From positions 1,630,553 to 1,694,552 of the forward strand of contig NC_051093.1 in NCBI RefSeq assembly GCF_901709675.1: DNA of 64,000 bases, written 5' to 3'. A program made the position numbers and the translations under genes. This document shows positions 39,864 through 64,000 of this stretch, in pieces. This stretch comes from Syngnathus acus. Lineage: Eukaryota; Chordata; Actinopteri; Syngnathiformes; Syngnathidae. Every line of letters begins with the position of its first letter. Position 1 is the stretch's first letter. The notes under the pieces were generated by a model. That model did not search any database. It had not been told where the DNA came from and saw nothing but the letters and a program-made list of their open reading frames with translations.

Positions 39864-40896
39864 AGGCGACGTCCGGACTGCTGTTTTTTGTCACCGTGGC
39901 AACTGGATGTCGTGGCATTTTGAGAAGTAGCCATTTGATTGAACAATAAGCATTTCAATCTGTGAGTTACGGTTACACCAAACTTGAGTTGTACGCTGCA
40001 TATTTAGTGACCTTTCCGACGCCTTGCGAAAAGTTTGTCAACCTGATTGACATTTGGCACGAAGGATGAGTAAATAATTATCCCCCATGGACGAATTTCC
40101 TATGGAGACTCTTCCGGCCATCTTTGCTGTGTGTGCCTGGCACGGGTTTGCAAACAGCTCAATGAACGAAACCTTGTTCCTTGCGGGAGAAGTACTTGAG
40201 AAAGGAGGCGGTGCTTGTATGGATTGAAATGTACAGTACGAGCAGACGCAGCAGCCAAACGCGTTGCCGAAATCCAATGAATGTATTTATGAGTCGCTCG
40301 TTCACTTGACAATGTGCTTCTTAGCAACACTTTTCATTCAAAAGTTAGTCATGTGATTTTATTGCCAAAGCATTCTTGCAGTGCGGCTCGAAGGGTCATT
40401 AGTGGCCAACGTCTGCAGTAGAGTACTCTTGCTTTCAAATCTGTACATTTCACTGACTGACAGTCATCTGCAGGGGGAATATTTATATATATTTTGCCAG
40501 CTCAACAGGATTAAAATACTGACATTTTGGGGTCTGTTTTCTGGATTTCAGCCATATTGTTTCAATCGTGTCAAGACATCAAGCCAACAAGTGCATCTTT
40601 TGCCATTCAAAAAACATTTTTCTGTATTGTGTGCAGATCTGCCAACATTTAGTTGCTTTACAGGTGACGGTTTCTTGTCAGTGTCACTGAGGCAGAAAGT
40701 GCCTTTAAAATAAGCAAACATTCCTCCACAGTGCACCATTTGCAGCCACGCTTAAAAAAATGTACCATTGTTGTACAAATTGTTTCCACAAGTTTTGATG
40801 TTCATTTGCACTGTGAAGAAACATTGCTGTTGTGTTCAGTGATGTCAGAATGTTACAGTTCAGGTCATTGTGTATCAATTAAAAAAAAAAAAAGCT

Positions 40897-40902
40897 AATA
40901 AA
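40897..40902 (+). terminator. tex2: poly(A) signal of tex2
   Basis: Canonical AATAAA about 1.03 kb past the tex2 TGA, after an AT-rich presumed 3' UTR. An A-rich run precedes it. Confidence 0.55.
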
Positions 40903-42253
40903 TGGGAGTCATAATTTGATATGGATGAAGCAAAGAGCATTTATATTAAACATCACTTTATTAGGACTTCACGTAACCTGGGAAAATACTCAGAACAGAC
41001 ACCTAGTTGTTCAGCATCAAGCATTTCTGGTTATCCTAGCATTTCCAGTTTAAAAAAAAAAAAAGATCAACTGCCAAGTGATTGTAAAAATAACCGCCTC
41101 TCAATTGTGACAATTACACTACAACTGTGTCTTGCTTTAAAAGAGAAACTTGGGAAAGTTGCCAAGAAACTCCAGTTATAACAGGACTTGTGATTTTTGT
41201 TCTTGCACCATTTCTTTTAAACCTGCATGACCACCAAATATGTCAACCAGGATTCACATATAGTGCATTATTCATTATGTAAAACAAGACATTAAATGAA
41301 ACTTGTTCTTAAGAGGAAAATGTGCTTTATTTGAATATATAGCACTCTTCTAAGCCAAGTGGATCCAGTTCCGTTCAGGCTGTCGTGGGGGGTGAGACGC
41401 CCTGCGTGATAAAATAGAAATGTATTAAATAAGTCAAACAGCGACAAACCTGGCATACAATAATATATGGCGCTGAATCCGATTTTAAGTTTACTTCATT
41501 GTACATCAAGAAGTCTAACGCATTTGAATCATTATGAACAGCGCCAACTTCTTAAAAACGCATTCTTACATAGTAAAGGCCTCTGTGGTGCACCACGTGT
41601 TTGCTAGCCACGTGGCTGCCTGCTACGTGACAACTATTTACGTGACTACCATGGCTTAGCATTCACTTCTGTGAGAAAAGAAAAGGGTCAAATTAAACCA
41701 CCTTTTAATTCTCCATTAGTCCGGATTGAATCAAATTGCTTACCATAACATTTGTCAATCGATGCGGCCTAGTGGTGATGATGACGCACCCTGAATGAAT
41801 GAGTCATGAAAATATAAAAAGCGACATAATCAAAGCGTCATCTTGCAATGAAATTTATAAATAAAAAATAAATTAAGATTTTTTTCGGGCACGAAGCCAG
41901 CTCCTCCGACGAGAATCCGTCTCGGCGGTGAAAACATGTTGGGCAGTAGCCTGCTCCCGGAAGTGATCTGAACCATTTCCGGCGCCTGTCCTAGTCTCTT
42001 ATTTGCTGGCACCGCCCCTCGGGACGGTCCCTCCTCCACTCCTGTGTCACGTCTTCCCCAAAGTCCCACCCCCTCCCAGGTTTCATTTCAGGAAGCGAAA
42101 AAGCTAACTGGTATGGCCGGAGCGCTGCCACAATGCTGTTTTCGACTCTCGATCAAACCTTTCACAACATTCGCGTAGCCAGCAAAATGACGTCTTGTAT
42201 GGAGTGAACGGACGTCAAAGACCAGTCGTCTCCTTTCGTTTCTCAGACCCTAA
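40903..42253. other. tex2-ern1 spacer and ern1 promoter/5' UTR
   Basis: About 1.35 kb, AT-rich at first and GC-richer from about 41880 towards the ern1 ATG at 42254, as for a promoter. No exon is recognised. In human a small nucleolar RNA host gene lies between ERN1 and TEX2; I searched here for a C/D-box pair and found no convincing one. An open frame on the - strand at 41830-42069 has no family resemblance. Confidence 0.5.
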
Positions 42254-53233
<10,980 letters not shown>

Positions 53234-54003
53234 TTCGTCCGCATCTCGCACACGATTGGCTTTTTCACCTTAAAGAGTGGCGGGCCAGTCGCTGAGTTTG
53301 GTACCGGTGAGGACCAGGCCTGCAGTGCTTGGGAGCCACTCAACCAGAACAGCTGCTGCACCGTGGATTTAACAAGTGCCTTCTTGACTTAAATGCAACA
53401 AAGCTCAACAACTCAAAAGGTTGTTGGATTGTGTGTTGTAGCGGAACTGAGTATTTTTCTATTTTCATTTTAATATCAAGTCCAAAAATAGTATTTGTCC
53501 CAAAAATGTCCGGCCTTCTATTGTGGGAATTGTTGATGATAATTGTTGAACATATGGGGTAGTTTTATTGTGCAATGTTGTATTTTGCAGTGAATTTGTT
53601 CATCGCCAAGATACTGTATGAATATTTTTATAGACTTGGTCCATGTGGCAAATGTGCCTTTAAAAAAAAAACTCAACAAAAGCACGGCATCACTGTGCTG
53701 AATGGCTCCAGACGGTTGTAGTTGACTTTTGTAAAGCGCGATGTGCTGCGAGTGGACCTTTGTCTGAGGTTTTCAGGATGGAAATACTGCAGGTATTTTT
53801 TCTTTAAATGATGTGATTATCTATTCAAGTGTGACTTTTAAGGTCAATGCAGAATGCTCGTGCTTTGGAACGTTCCACATGTGTGTCAAAATGAAGTTGA
53901 TAACTTGCACATTAAATTCTATTTTGTTTTTTACTGAAATTGACTATGGTGTGTATCGGTTTAGTCTATTTCAACTGGTTGAATCATCAGCGTTCATGTT
54001 GTG
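53234..54003 (+). other. ern1: ern1 3' UTR
   Basis: AT-rich sequence after the TAG at 53231-53233. The best poly(A) signal I see is ATTAAA at 53910-53915. No other gene is visible before the hAT-like element that begins at 54004. Confidence 0.5.
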
Positions 54004-54351
54004 CAGGTGTTTTCAACAGTTTTTTTTCCAAGGGACCACCATTATAACCAAGAAGTAACTTGGGGACCACTGCTTTGGCAGAATATTGTTTTATTTTACA
54101 CCGAAGGAGAATAGACATATACAGGCTATTTATTTGCATCTCTGTCTATTTTGGGAATTTCAGCTGCATTTGACATCATTTGGATGGGTAAGTGATTTAC
54201 AAAATTACCTGGAAAATAAATAAAATCTAAATAATGAATTAATTTTATTTAAAAAAATGTTACAATTATTTTCCATTTCCCATTTCGAGGACCACCTGCA
54301 ATACCGCCTCGAACCACGACAGGGTCGCGGGCCAAGGGTTGACAACACCTG
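54004..54351. mobile_element. hAT-type MITE between ern1 and gaa
   Basis: Ends are CAGGTGTTTTCAAC (54004 on) and GTTGACAACACCTG (to 54351), inverted repeats with one mismatch. They are flanked by ATGTTGTG (53996-54003) and ATGTCGTG (54352-54359), an 8-bp target duplication with one mismatch. Subterminal GGGACCACC and GGACCACC motifs lie in both arms. At 348 bp with no transposase frame it is non-autonomous. Confidence 0.8.
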
Positions 54352-54572
54352 ATGTCGTGGTTCACTTGCGGCGTTGTTCTGTTCCAGTTATCTGTGATTT
54401 GGGTGTTGTCCGCCTGTTGCTTAAATGTATAGTGTTCTCTGGTAATTGTGTTCGGATTTTCAACTTGTTTTGACCTGTTTACTCTTTTGGTCACACATTA
54501 TTTCTATTTCCTCAGGCAGTCTGTGTGTCAATTTGACCTTCGTTGATTGCCGTCGTTGATTTGTCTTTTAAG

Positions 54573-54582
54573 GACACGTGAC
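54573..54582 (+). promoter_or_regulatory. gaa: CLEAR-like E-box upstream of gaa
   Basis: GACACGTGAC matches the published CLEAR consensus GTCACGTGAC at nine of ten positions, with an intact CACGTG core. It lies about 120 bases before the gaa ATG. TFEB/TFE3 act through such sites on lysosomal genes, and GAA is a known member of that network in mammals. Function in this fish is inferred. Confidence 0.6.
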
Positions 54583-54703
54583 AAAGACATTGGGAAGTTG
54601 CACTTATGTTTCGCACTTCTAAGTTACTTTCACTCGGTTGTTTTGTTACCGCGTCAGTAATCGAGCAGTTGATGACGTCCAAATTTTGTTCGAACAGTCC
54701 ACC

Positions 54704-59634
<4,931 letters not shown>

Positions 59635-60118
59635 CGCGCCTGTTTTTTCTGCCACCGGAGATGAGACGTAATTTTTCTTGCAGGTATTTCTCCTGCCATC
59701 TTGTTTGATTGTCACTGCTACACTGGATCTTAATGATGCCCACTCTTTTCGGGGTGGTAAATATTAATGTATTTACCGTATTGGCCCGAATATAAGATGA
59801 GTTTTTTTGCATTGAAATAAGACTGAAAAAGTGGGGGTCATCTTCTATTCGGGGTCTAGACATTATACCCATTTTCACTTGTGCGCAGCGGTAAGTTAAA
59901 GGTTGCTGGTATCGACTGAGTATGTTGCTGTGATCGTGTTGTCCGATCGCGGTTTGCTTCGTGTGTGTGTTTGGTGTGTTGCAGAGTGTATTTCATTTAT
60001 GGTTATTTATTATTTTTTGCCAATAATTCAATAAAGCAATCAAAACTGAACCACGTCTTCCCTCCTGTGTTCTGACCGACACCCGGGGGCGAAAAAAGCA
60101 TAACTATCCGAGCCAACC

Positions 60119-60126
60119 CCCTATAC
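60119..60126. repeat. 8-bp target site CCCTATAC, first of three
   Basis: CCCTATAC directly before the first hAT MITE; identical copies follow at 60335-60342 and 60544-60551. Confidence 0.9.
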
Positions 60127-60334
60127 CAGGGGTGGGCTATTCCGGTCCTCGAGGGCCGGTGTCCTGCATGTTTTCTATGTCACCCTGTTGCAACACACCT
60201 GATTCAAATGGTCAGATAATTAGCAAGGTCTGCAGAAGCTGGATAACAATCCTGATCATTTGAATCAGGTGTGTTGCAGCAGGGAGACCTATAAAACATG
60301 CAGGACACCGGCCCTTGAGAATTGCCCACCCCTG
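60127..60334. mobile_element. palindromic hAT MITE, first of a tandem pair
   Basis: Starts CAGGGGTGGGCTATTCCGG and ends TTGCCCACCCCTG. Most of the 208 bases fold back on themselves: GGTGTCCTGCATGTTTT pairs with AAACATGCAGGACACC, and CACACCTGATTCAAATG with CATTTGAATCAGGTGTG. An 8-bp CCCTATAC lies on both sides. Confidence 0.88.
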
Positions 60335-60342
60335 CCCTATAC
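60335..60342. repeat. 8-bp target site CCCTATAC, shared middle copy
   Basis: A single CCCTATAC lies between the two MITEs and serves as the right target copy of the first and the left copy of the second. Confidence 0.9.
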
Positions 60343-60543
60343 CAGGGGTCTCAAACTCCAGTCCTCGGGGGCCGCATTCCTACATGTTTTCCAAGTTTCC
60401 CTCGTTAAACACACCTGATTCAAATGATCAGTTCATCCTCACGTTCTGCAGGAGCCTGATAATTGAATCAGGTGTGTTTAACGAGGGAAACTTGGAAAAC
60501 ATGTAGGAATGCGGCCCCCGAGGACTGGAGTTTGAGACCCCTG
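60343..60543. mobile_element. palindromic hAT MITE, second of a tandem pair
   Basis: Starts CAGGGGTCTCAAACTCCAGT and ends with its inverse ACTGGAGTTTGAGACCCCTG. The 201 bases are almost a perfect hairpin (CATGTTTTCCAAGTTTCCCT and its complement, CACACCTGATTCAA and its complement). It is flanked by CCCTATAC on both sides and is better preserved than the first MITE, so probably younger. Confidence 0.9.
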
Positions 60544-60551
60544 CCCTATAC
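60544..60551. repeat. 8-bp target site CCCTATAC, third copy
   Basis: Third exact copy of CCCTATAC, closing the tandem pair of hAT MITEs. Confidence 0.9.
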
Positions 60552-61183
60552 AGTCCTCAGGCTCCCAACAATAGCGGTAGCAGTTTGCATTATTTTATTG
60601 CAATGTCTTTCCTTATTCAGATTTGTTTCAAGACTACAGTTAGACTTCACTTTAATGGTTAATGCAGTTATTGAAATGTTGTTTTATCACAGTAGATTGG
60701 TTTATTTACATTTCAAAAACCAGAGGCCATTCATTTACAAATGTGATTGCACTTTAGTTTACATATTTAAATGTTCAGATATTAAGATGTAATAAACAGT
60801 ATTTGCATGATTTGAATGAGGCAAAATAACATGCTTTTTCTCTCGAATATATTGTTATAATTATTTGTTTCAGATGTAATTATTTTCTGTAGAAAAATTT
60901 CATTTGGTGTTCAAAAAGTCTTTTTTCAAACTTGAGTCTTGTAAAAGAGGTGCTCGTCTTATAATCGGGGCCGTCTTATATTCGGGCCAATACGGTATTT
61001 AGTATTTTGACATTTAAAAAGAGAAAATGGGATATGCATCATCAGAAAAGGACGCTTTATTTCCCTCTCATTCTCTCAGCAATTTAATTGGGTATATCTG
61101 CATTAATGTAATGAGAGCTGCATCAAAAACTCTTGACGGGCAATATTATCGTGTCTTTTATAACAGAATCTGATTAAAAAAAG

Positions 61184-61189
61184 TTTATT
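61184..61189 (-). terminator. galc: poly(A) signal of galc
   Basis: TTTATT on the + strand is AATAAA on the - strand, about 320 bases past the galc stop codon at 61511-61513. Confidence 0.5.
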
Positions 61190-61510
61190 CAAAACAGGAC
61201 ATTATTTCAAATTTACAGTGTAGAAAATTCTGAAAAATAAATTAATTAGGATTCGGTTAGTGCACTTAGTTTGTAACGTGTCAAAAACAGGCAAAATAGT
61301 TAATTGTTTTCTCAACTAAAAGCTGCTGATTGCACAGATATTCTTTCATGGACGACAACAGAAATAAATCTCAGAGCATTTACTACTGCGAGGTTGAAAT
61401 TCCGACCGATGATTTTAAACGAGGTCCCTCAACAATTATGGGAACAGTTGCTGATCATTTTCAAAATCGATGAGTTGTCGATGAATCTTTGCGCCTCAAC
61501 TGCCATTCGT

Positions 61511-63544
61511 TCAAACGATCGTAACATAAGGTTTGCTCAAGAGGGACTCTTGTCCTCCTGCCTTCACAGCAAAGTTATCAAACTGGGCCAGTTCAAAGGA
61601 GCGCGTCCCAATGGCCACCCAGCCATTCTTTGGTGTCAGCACCACGGCGCTCGTCCACAATGTATAACCATTCAGCTTCCCCGATGCCAACTGGCCATTC
61701 ACGCTGAGCGACAGCGTGTGCCAGGCACCGGCTCGTGTACCGGACGGTCCTTCGGCCAGAACGCTTTGACCCGCGAGGTCATTAGTCACTTTGTACGTTC
61801 CATCGGCAAAGACCCAGAAGAACACTCCCCTGGCGCTGCGGATTGTCTGCCCTCCTTTATCAACCCGGGCTGCAATGAAAACACCTCCAGTCTTTACACG
61901 CTCCATAAAGACATCACATTCGACATTCAGGTCATGCCATGTGTAGTCACCGATAACGCTTATAGTCTGGTCCGCATCCGCTGCCCAAGTGATGGGTCGC
62001 TCGGTCAGAACTTGACGCAAAGTGAACGTATGAAGCCCAGAATCTGTCTGGTTGGTGTAATATTCAAACACTCCAGTCTGGTCGGCGAAGTTTGGAGCTT
62101 CTGAGAAGGCAGCTTCTCGGACATTGAAGTCATCCGTGTAGTGCTTTGGGAAGGGAGATGAAGCAGGTGGATCTGGGTGTTTGCCCTTCTGTCCTGTCGT
62201 CAACGTGGTCACCGTGTAAACCTCGTCTTCGGAAAGACTTATTGTGAATTTGCCCTTCTTGAGCTTCAAAGGACTTTGACGCTGAAACAAAGTGGGCTTT
62301 GCTGTCCTGAAATTAAAGCGGGAGCCCCATACTTGTAACTCCTTGATGGAAGAAAAAGGGCCTTCCAGCTGAAAGGTTGCGTTTTGTGACGTCACTGAGT
62401 ACGGAGGGAGCGGAGGTCTTATGCACAAGGAGTGATTATGGGTCATGGTTTCTATGATAACTGTAAGATTTCCCTTGCCGTCAGTCAGGGCCACATAACT
62501 TCCACCATTTGCCAAATGTCCAACAGTCTTCAGGTAGGTCCAGCCTGGCTTGGTGAACTGCGACGTGTGCGCTGTCATCCAGATGGGCGACTCCACAACA
62601 TAGTTGCCACTCCAGGGTTGGGCCGCCGTCATAAGACCATCTCTGCCAAACGGCAGCGCCTCGTAGTAGCTGGCAACGAGGTTCCAGCAAATGGTAGCAG
62701 TCATGAATCCGTTAACGTAGTTTTGATTGAGAATGCGCGCCCAACAGCCTCCTCCGACATCGTCGTTGAACGTGCTGTAGTCCTCCGAAGACCACAGTGT
62801 CTTCCTCGTCTTCAGGGCCTCCATGACAGTGGTTGTGCCGGGGTAGTGGGCCCCTATCACATCCACAGCATTGCTGAGCTCTGGATCCAGCAGAAGAGAC
62901 TGGGAAATGGGCTCCCACAGGTTGTCATTGGCTATGATCCTAACACTCTCCAGGCCACTCTTGTCCAAATTGTACCGCAGTAGCTTGATGTACTTGCTGT
63001 CAAACGTGCGTTCATTCCAAATGCCAACATAGTCTATGTTGAGGTGGTGGAACTGCTTTGCGCCAAGGATCCACTTCACTACGTATGTTGCAGTGATGTC
63101 TGGGAATTCGTAAGGCCACTGCTTTCCGCGGCCCACCCAAGCAGGAAATGCCCAAGGCAAGCCGATAAGCGTGATGTTTGGGTTCCTCTTCTTTGCCTCT
63201 TTCATCAGCCACCATTCATACCCTCGGAAGTAGTTCTCATCATCCTCATAGTGCATGTGCGACGGCTCCGTCCCATCAGTAGTTTGAGCGTCCCCTCCAA
63301 TTTCAACCTTAAGGATGTGCAAAGAGGCACCAAAATTTGGCTTAAAAAGGTAATCGAGGATCTGGCTTCGGTAGGGCTCCGCATAATTGACGAGTAAACG
63401 TGTCGTCGCACCTCCACCACTCAATCCTCCGATTCCATCAAACACTTGTCCCTCTGTGTCGTTAAGATAATAGGTTTGTGAAAAGCACGAAACTAGAAAA
63501 AAGCTTACAGATATTAAAAAAAAAACATGTATTCTGTACGCCAT
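61511..63544 (-). CDS. galc: galactocerebrosidase (Galc), GH59, single uninterrupted exon
   Basis: One open frame of 677 codons plus stop, against 685 aa in human GALC. The first ATG, followed by a hydrophobic signal ([17 protein letters not shown]), fits a lysosomal/secreted enzyme. The GH59 TIM barrel opens with [17 protein letters not shown]. The acid/base Glu178 lies in [14 protein letters not shown] and the nucleophile Glu254 in [13 protein letters not shown] (human Glu182 and Glu258, a constant offset of four). A beta-sandwich follows, then a C-terminal lectin-like domain from about residue 470 to 660 ([20 protein letters not shown]). The enzyme removes galactose from galactosylceramide and psychosine in lysosomes. 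Mammalian GALC has 17 exons, whereas here no intron interrupts the frame; no stop or frameshift is present, so selection has probably kept it. It may be a retrogene or a paralogue that lost its introns. It ends opposite the gaa 3' flank (convergent). Confidence 0.95.
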   Translation of the reverse strand: MAYRIHVFFLISVSFFLVSCFSQTYYLNDTEGQVFDGIGGLSGGGATTRLLVNYAEPYRSQILDYLFKPNFGASLHILKVEIGGDAQTTDGTEPSHMHYEDDENYFRGYEWWLMKEAKKRNPNITLIGLPWAFPAWVGRGKQWPYEFPDITATYVVKWILGAKQFHHLNIDYVGIWNERTFDSKYIKLLRYNLDKSGLESVRIIANDNLWEPISQSLLLDPELSNAVDVIGAHYPGTTTVMEALKTRKTLWSSEDYSTFNDDVGGGCWARILNQNYVNGFMTATICWNLVASYYEALPFGRDGLMTAAQPWSGNYVVESPIWMTAHTSQFTKPGWTYLKTVGHLANGGSYVALTDGKGNLTVIIETMTHNHSLCIRPPLPPYSVTSQNATFQLEGPFSSIKELQVWGSRFNFRTAKPTLFQRQSPLKLKKGKFTISLSEDEVYTVTTLTTGQKGKHPDPPASSPFPKHYTDDFNVREAAFSEAPNFADQTGVFEYYTNQTDSGLHTFTLRQVLTERPITWAADADQTISVIGDYTWHDLNVECDVFMERVKTGGVFIAARVDKGGQTIRSARGVFFWVFADGTYKVTNDLAGQSVLAEGPSGTRAGAWHTLSLSVNGQLASGKLNGYTLWTSAVVLTPKNGWVAIGTRSFELAQFDNFAVKAGGQESLLSKPYVTIV

Positions 63545-64000
63545 GGCACAGCCGACCGTTGCTCCGTGGTTGGTAGGGTCATTACTTCCTGGACCGTGTC
63601 ATGTGATCAATCGTAAACAGTGGGGAAGCGGCGATTTTTATTTATTTACTTGAAATTCCAAATTACTATATTTGTGAGCATGCATAAACAATCATCAGAA
63701 CAATAGATCACCAACAACAACAAAACGTGCATGAAACCATGATTTGGAGGGTGGGTCGATTTGAGCTGGCCGGAAAATCAAGCTAAACGCTAACTATGAG
63801 AAGTGACGAAATGTGGCTTTCAACTTAAAACGGCAATCGCGCTCCGGTCGTTTTACTTTGAAGGTACTATCCGGAAATGGAATCTTTGGCGTCAGCGAAA
63901 AGGTCGCAGCAGTCAAGATGTATGGCGTCACAAGCTGAACACACAGAGGCAAACAAGACTTGTAACCCGTAAACCTCGAGCTAAATTCCCGGAGAGAGGC
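63545..64000. other. galc 5' flank
   Basis: Presumed promoter and 5' UTR of galc. Apart from the E-box at 63598 I see no gene in the last 450 bases; short frames have no family resemblance. Confidence 0.5.
63598..63607 (-). promoter_or_regulatory. galc: M-box/CLEAR-like E-box upstream of galc
   Basis: The + strand reads GTCATGTGAT, 54-63 bases upstream of the galc ATG. It holds TCATGTGA, the M-box bound by MITF/TFE-family factors, and matches CLEAR at eight of ten bases. Strand and function are inferred. Confidence 0.45.

Larger units (their letters stand above)
59776..60995. mobile_element. pogo/Tc1-mariner-like element with long inverted ends, hosting two hAT MITEs
   Basis: The left end TA + CCGTATTGGCCCGAATATAA (from 59774) is mirrored by TTATATTCGGGCCAATACGG + TA (to 60997), 20 matching bases with TA on each side. 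The six-base flank TATTTA also matches on both sides. Removing the nested 60127-60543 insertions leaves about 800 bases without a transposase frame. The ends resemble, but are not the same as, those of the elements in ern1 intron 2. Confidence 0.75.
59635..61183. other. gaa 3' flank and transposon nest
   Basis: After the gaa stop, about 140 bases of ordinary sequence lead into a pogo-like element (59776-60995) that contains two hAT MITEs. The first canonical AATAAA downstream of gaa (60030-60035) lies inside that element. From 61184 onwards is the presumed 3' UTR of galc on the other strand. Confidence 0.6.

Noticed and set aside
40903-42253. A C/D-box snoRNA expected by analogy with the human ERN1-TEX2 interval
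   Set aside because: TGATGATGA occurs near 41776 but the only CTGA nearby is too close, and no flanking stem is visible.
59684-59759. Alternative last exon of gaa after the TCTTGCAG acceptor
   Set aside because: It is in frame, but its peptide does not look like the GAA C-terminus, whereas the exon at 59569 does (LPMSKMFAVQW).
61304-62104. 266-codon frame on the + strand
   Set aside because: It lies opposite the galc coding sequence, and its peptide has no family pattern; it is an antisense shadow of a real gene.
62432-62983. 183-codon frame on the + strand
   Set aside because: Antisense to galc, with no recognisable domain.

Overview
The window is nuclear DNA from a ray-finned fish, most likely a percomorph teleost. 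The evidence is multi-exon genes with vertebrate splice signals, five recognisable vertebrate genes, a Rex1-type LINE, hAT and pogo-like DNA transposon remnants, and abundant CA/TG microsatellites. I cannot name the species. I found no bacterial or viral gene.

Layout on the + strand: the last two exons of cep112 (83-282); a 5.4 kb spacer; axin2, with a non-coding first exon ending at 6297 and ten coding exons from 7302 to 16537; a roughly 15 kb gene-poor spacer with microsatellites, a hAT MITE and a SINE-like fragment; one unassigned exon-like block (33188-33325); tex2 (34878-39863, ten coding exons); ern1/IRE1-alpha (42254-53233, 22 coding exons) with transposon debris and a Rex1 LINE in its introns; and an acid alpha-glucosidase gene, gaa (54704-59634, 19 coding exons). 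On the - strand lies an uninterrupted galactocerebrosidase reading frame, galc (61511-63544). I rebuilt the exon structures by joining GT-AG (once GC-AG) boundaries that keep the reading frame and match the known family. Summed coding lengths are 836 aa (Axin2), 1097 aa (Tex2), 1052 aa (Ern1), 910 aa (Gaa) and 677 aa (Galc), all near family norms.

The genes do not form one pathway, but there are local themes. Cep112-axin2 and tex2-ern1 are neighbour pairs also found on human 17q. Axin2 is a negative-feedback Wnt regulator, and four TCF/LEF-type motifs lie around its first exon. Tex2 (SMP lipid-transfer protein) and Ern1 (unfolded-protein sensor) are both ER membrane proteins. Gaa and Galc are both lysosomal glycosidases, and each has an MiT/TFE-type E-box a short way upstream of its start codon.

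The observations most worth following are the intronless intact galc frame (a probable retrogene or a lineage that lost its introns), the CLEAR-like sites, three transposon layers downstream of gaa with three identical 8-bp target sites, the fused pogo-like elements in ern1 intron 2, a GC-AG intron just after the Ern1 transmembrane segment, and the unassigned exon upstream of tex2. I see no strong sign of a wholly new molecular system.
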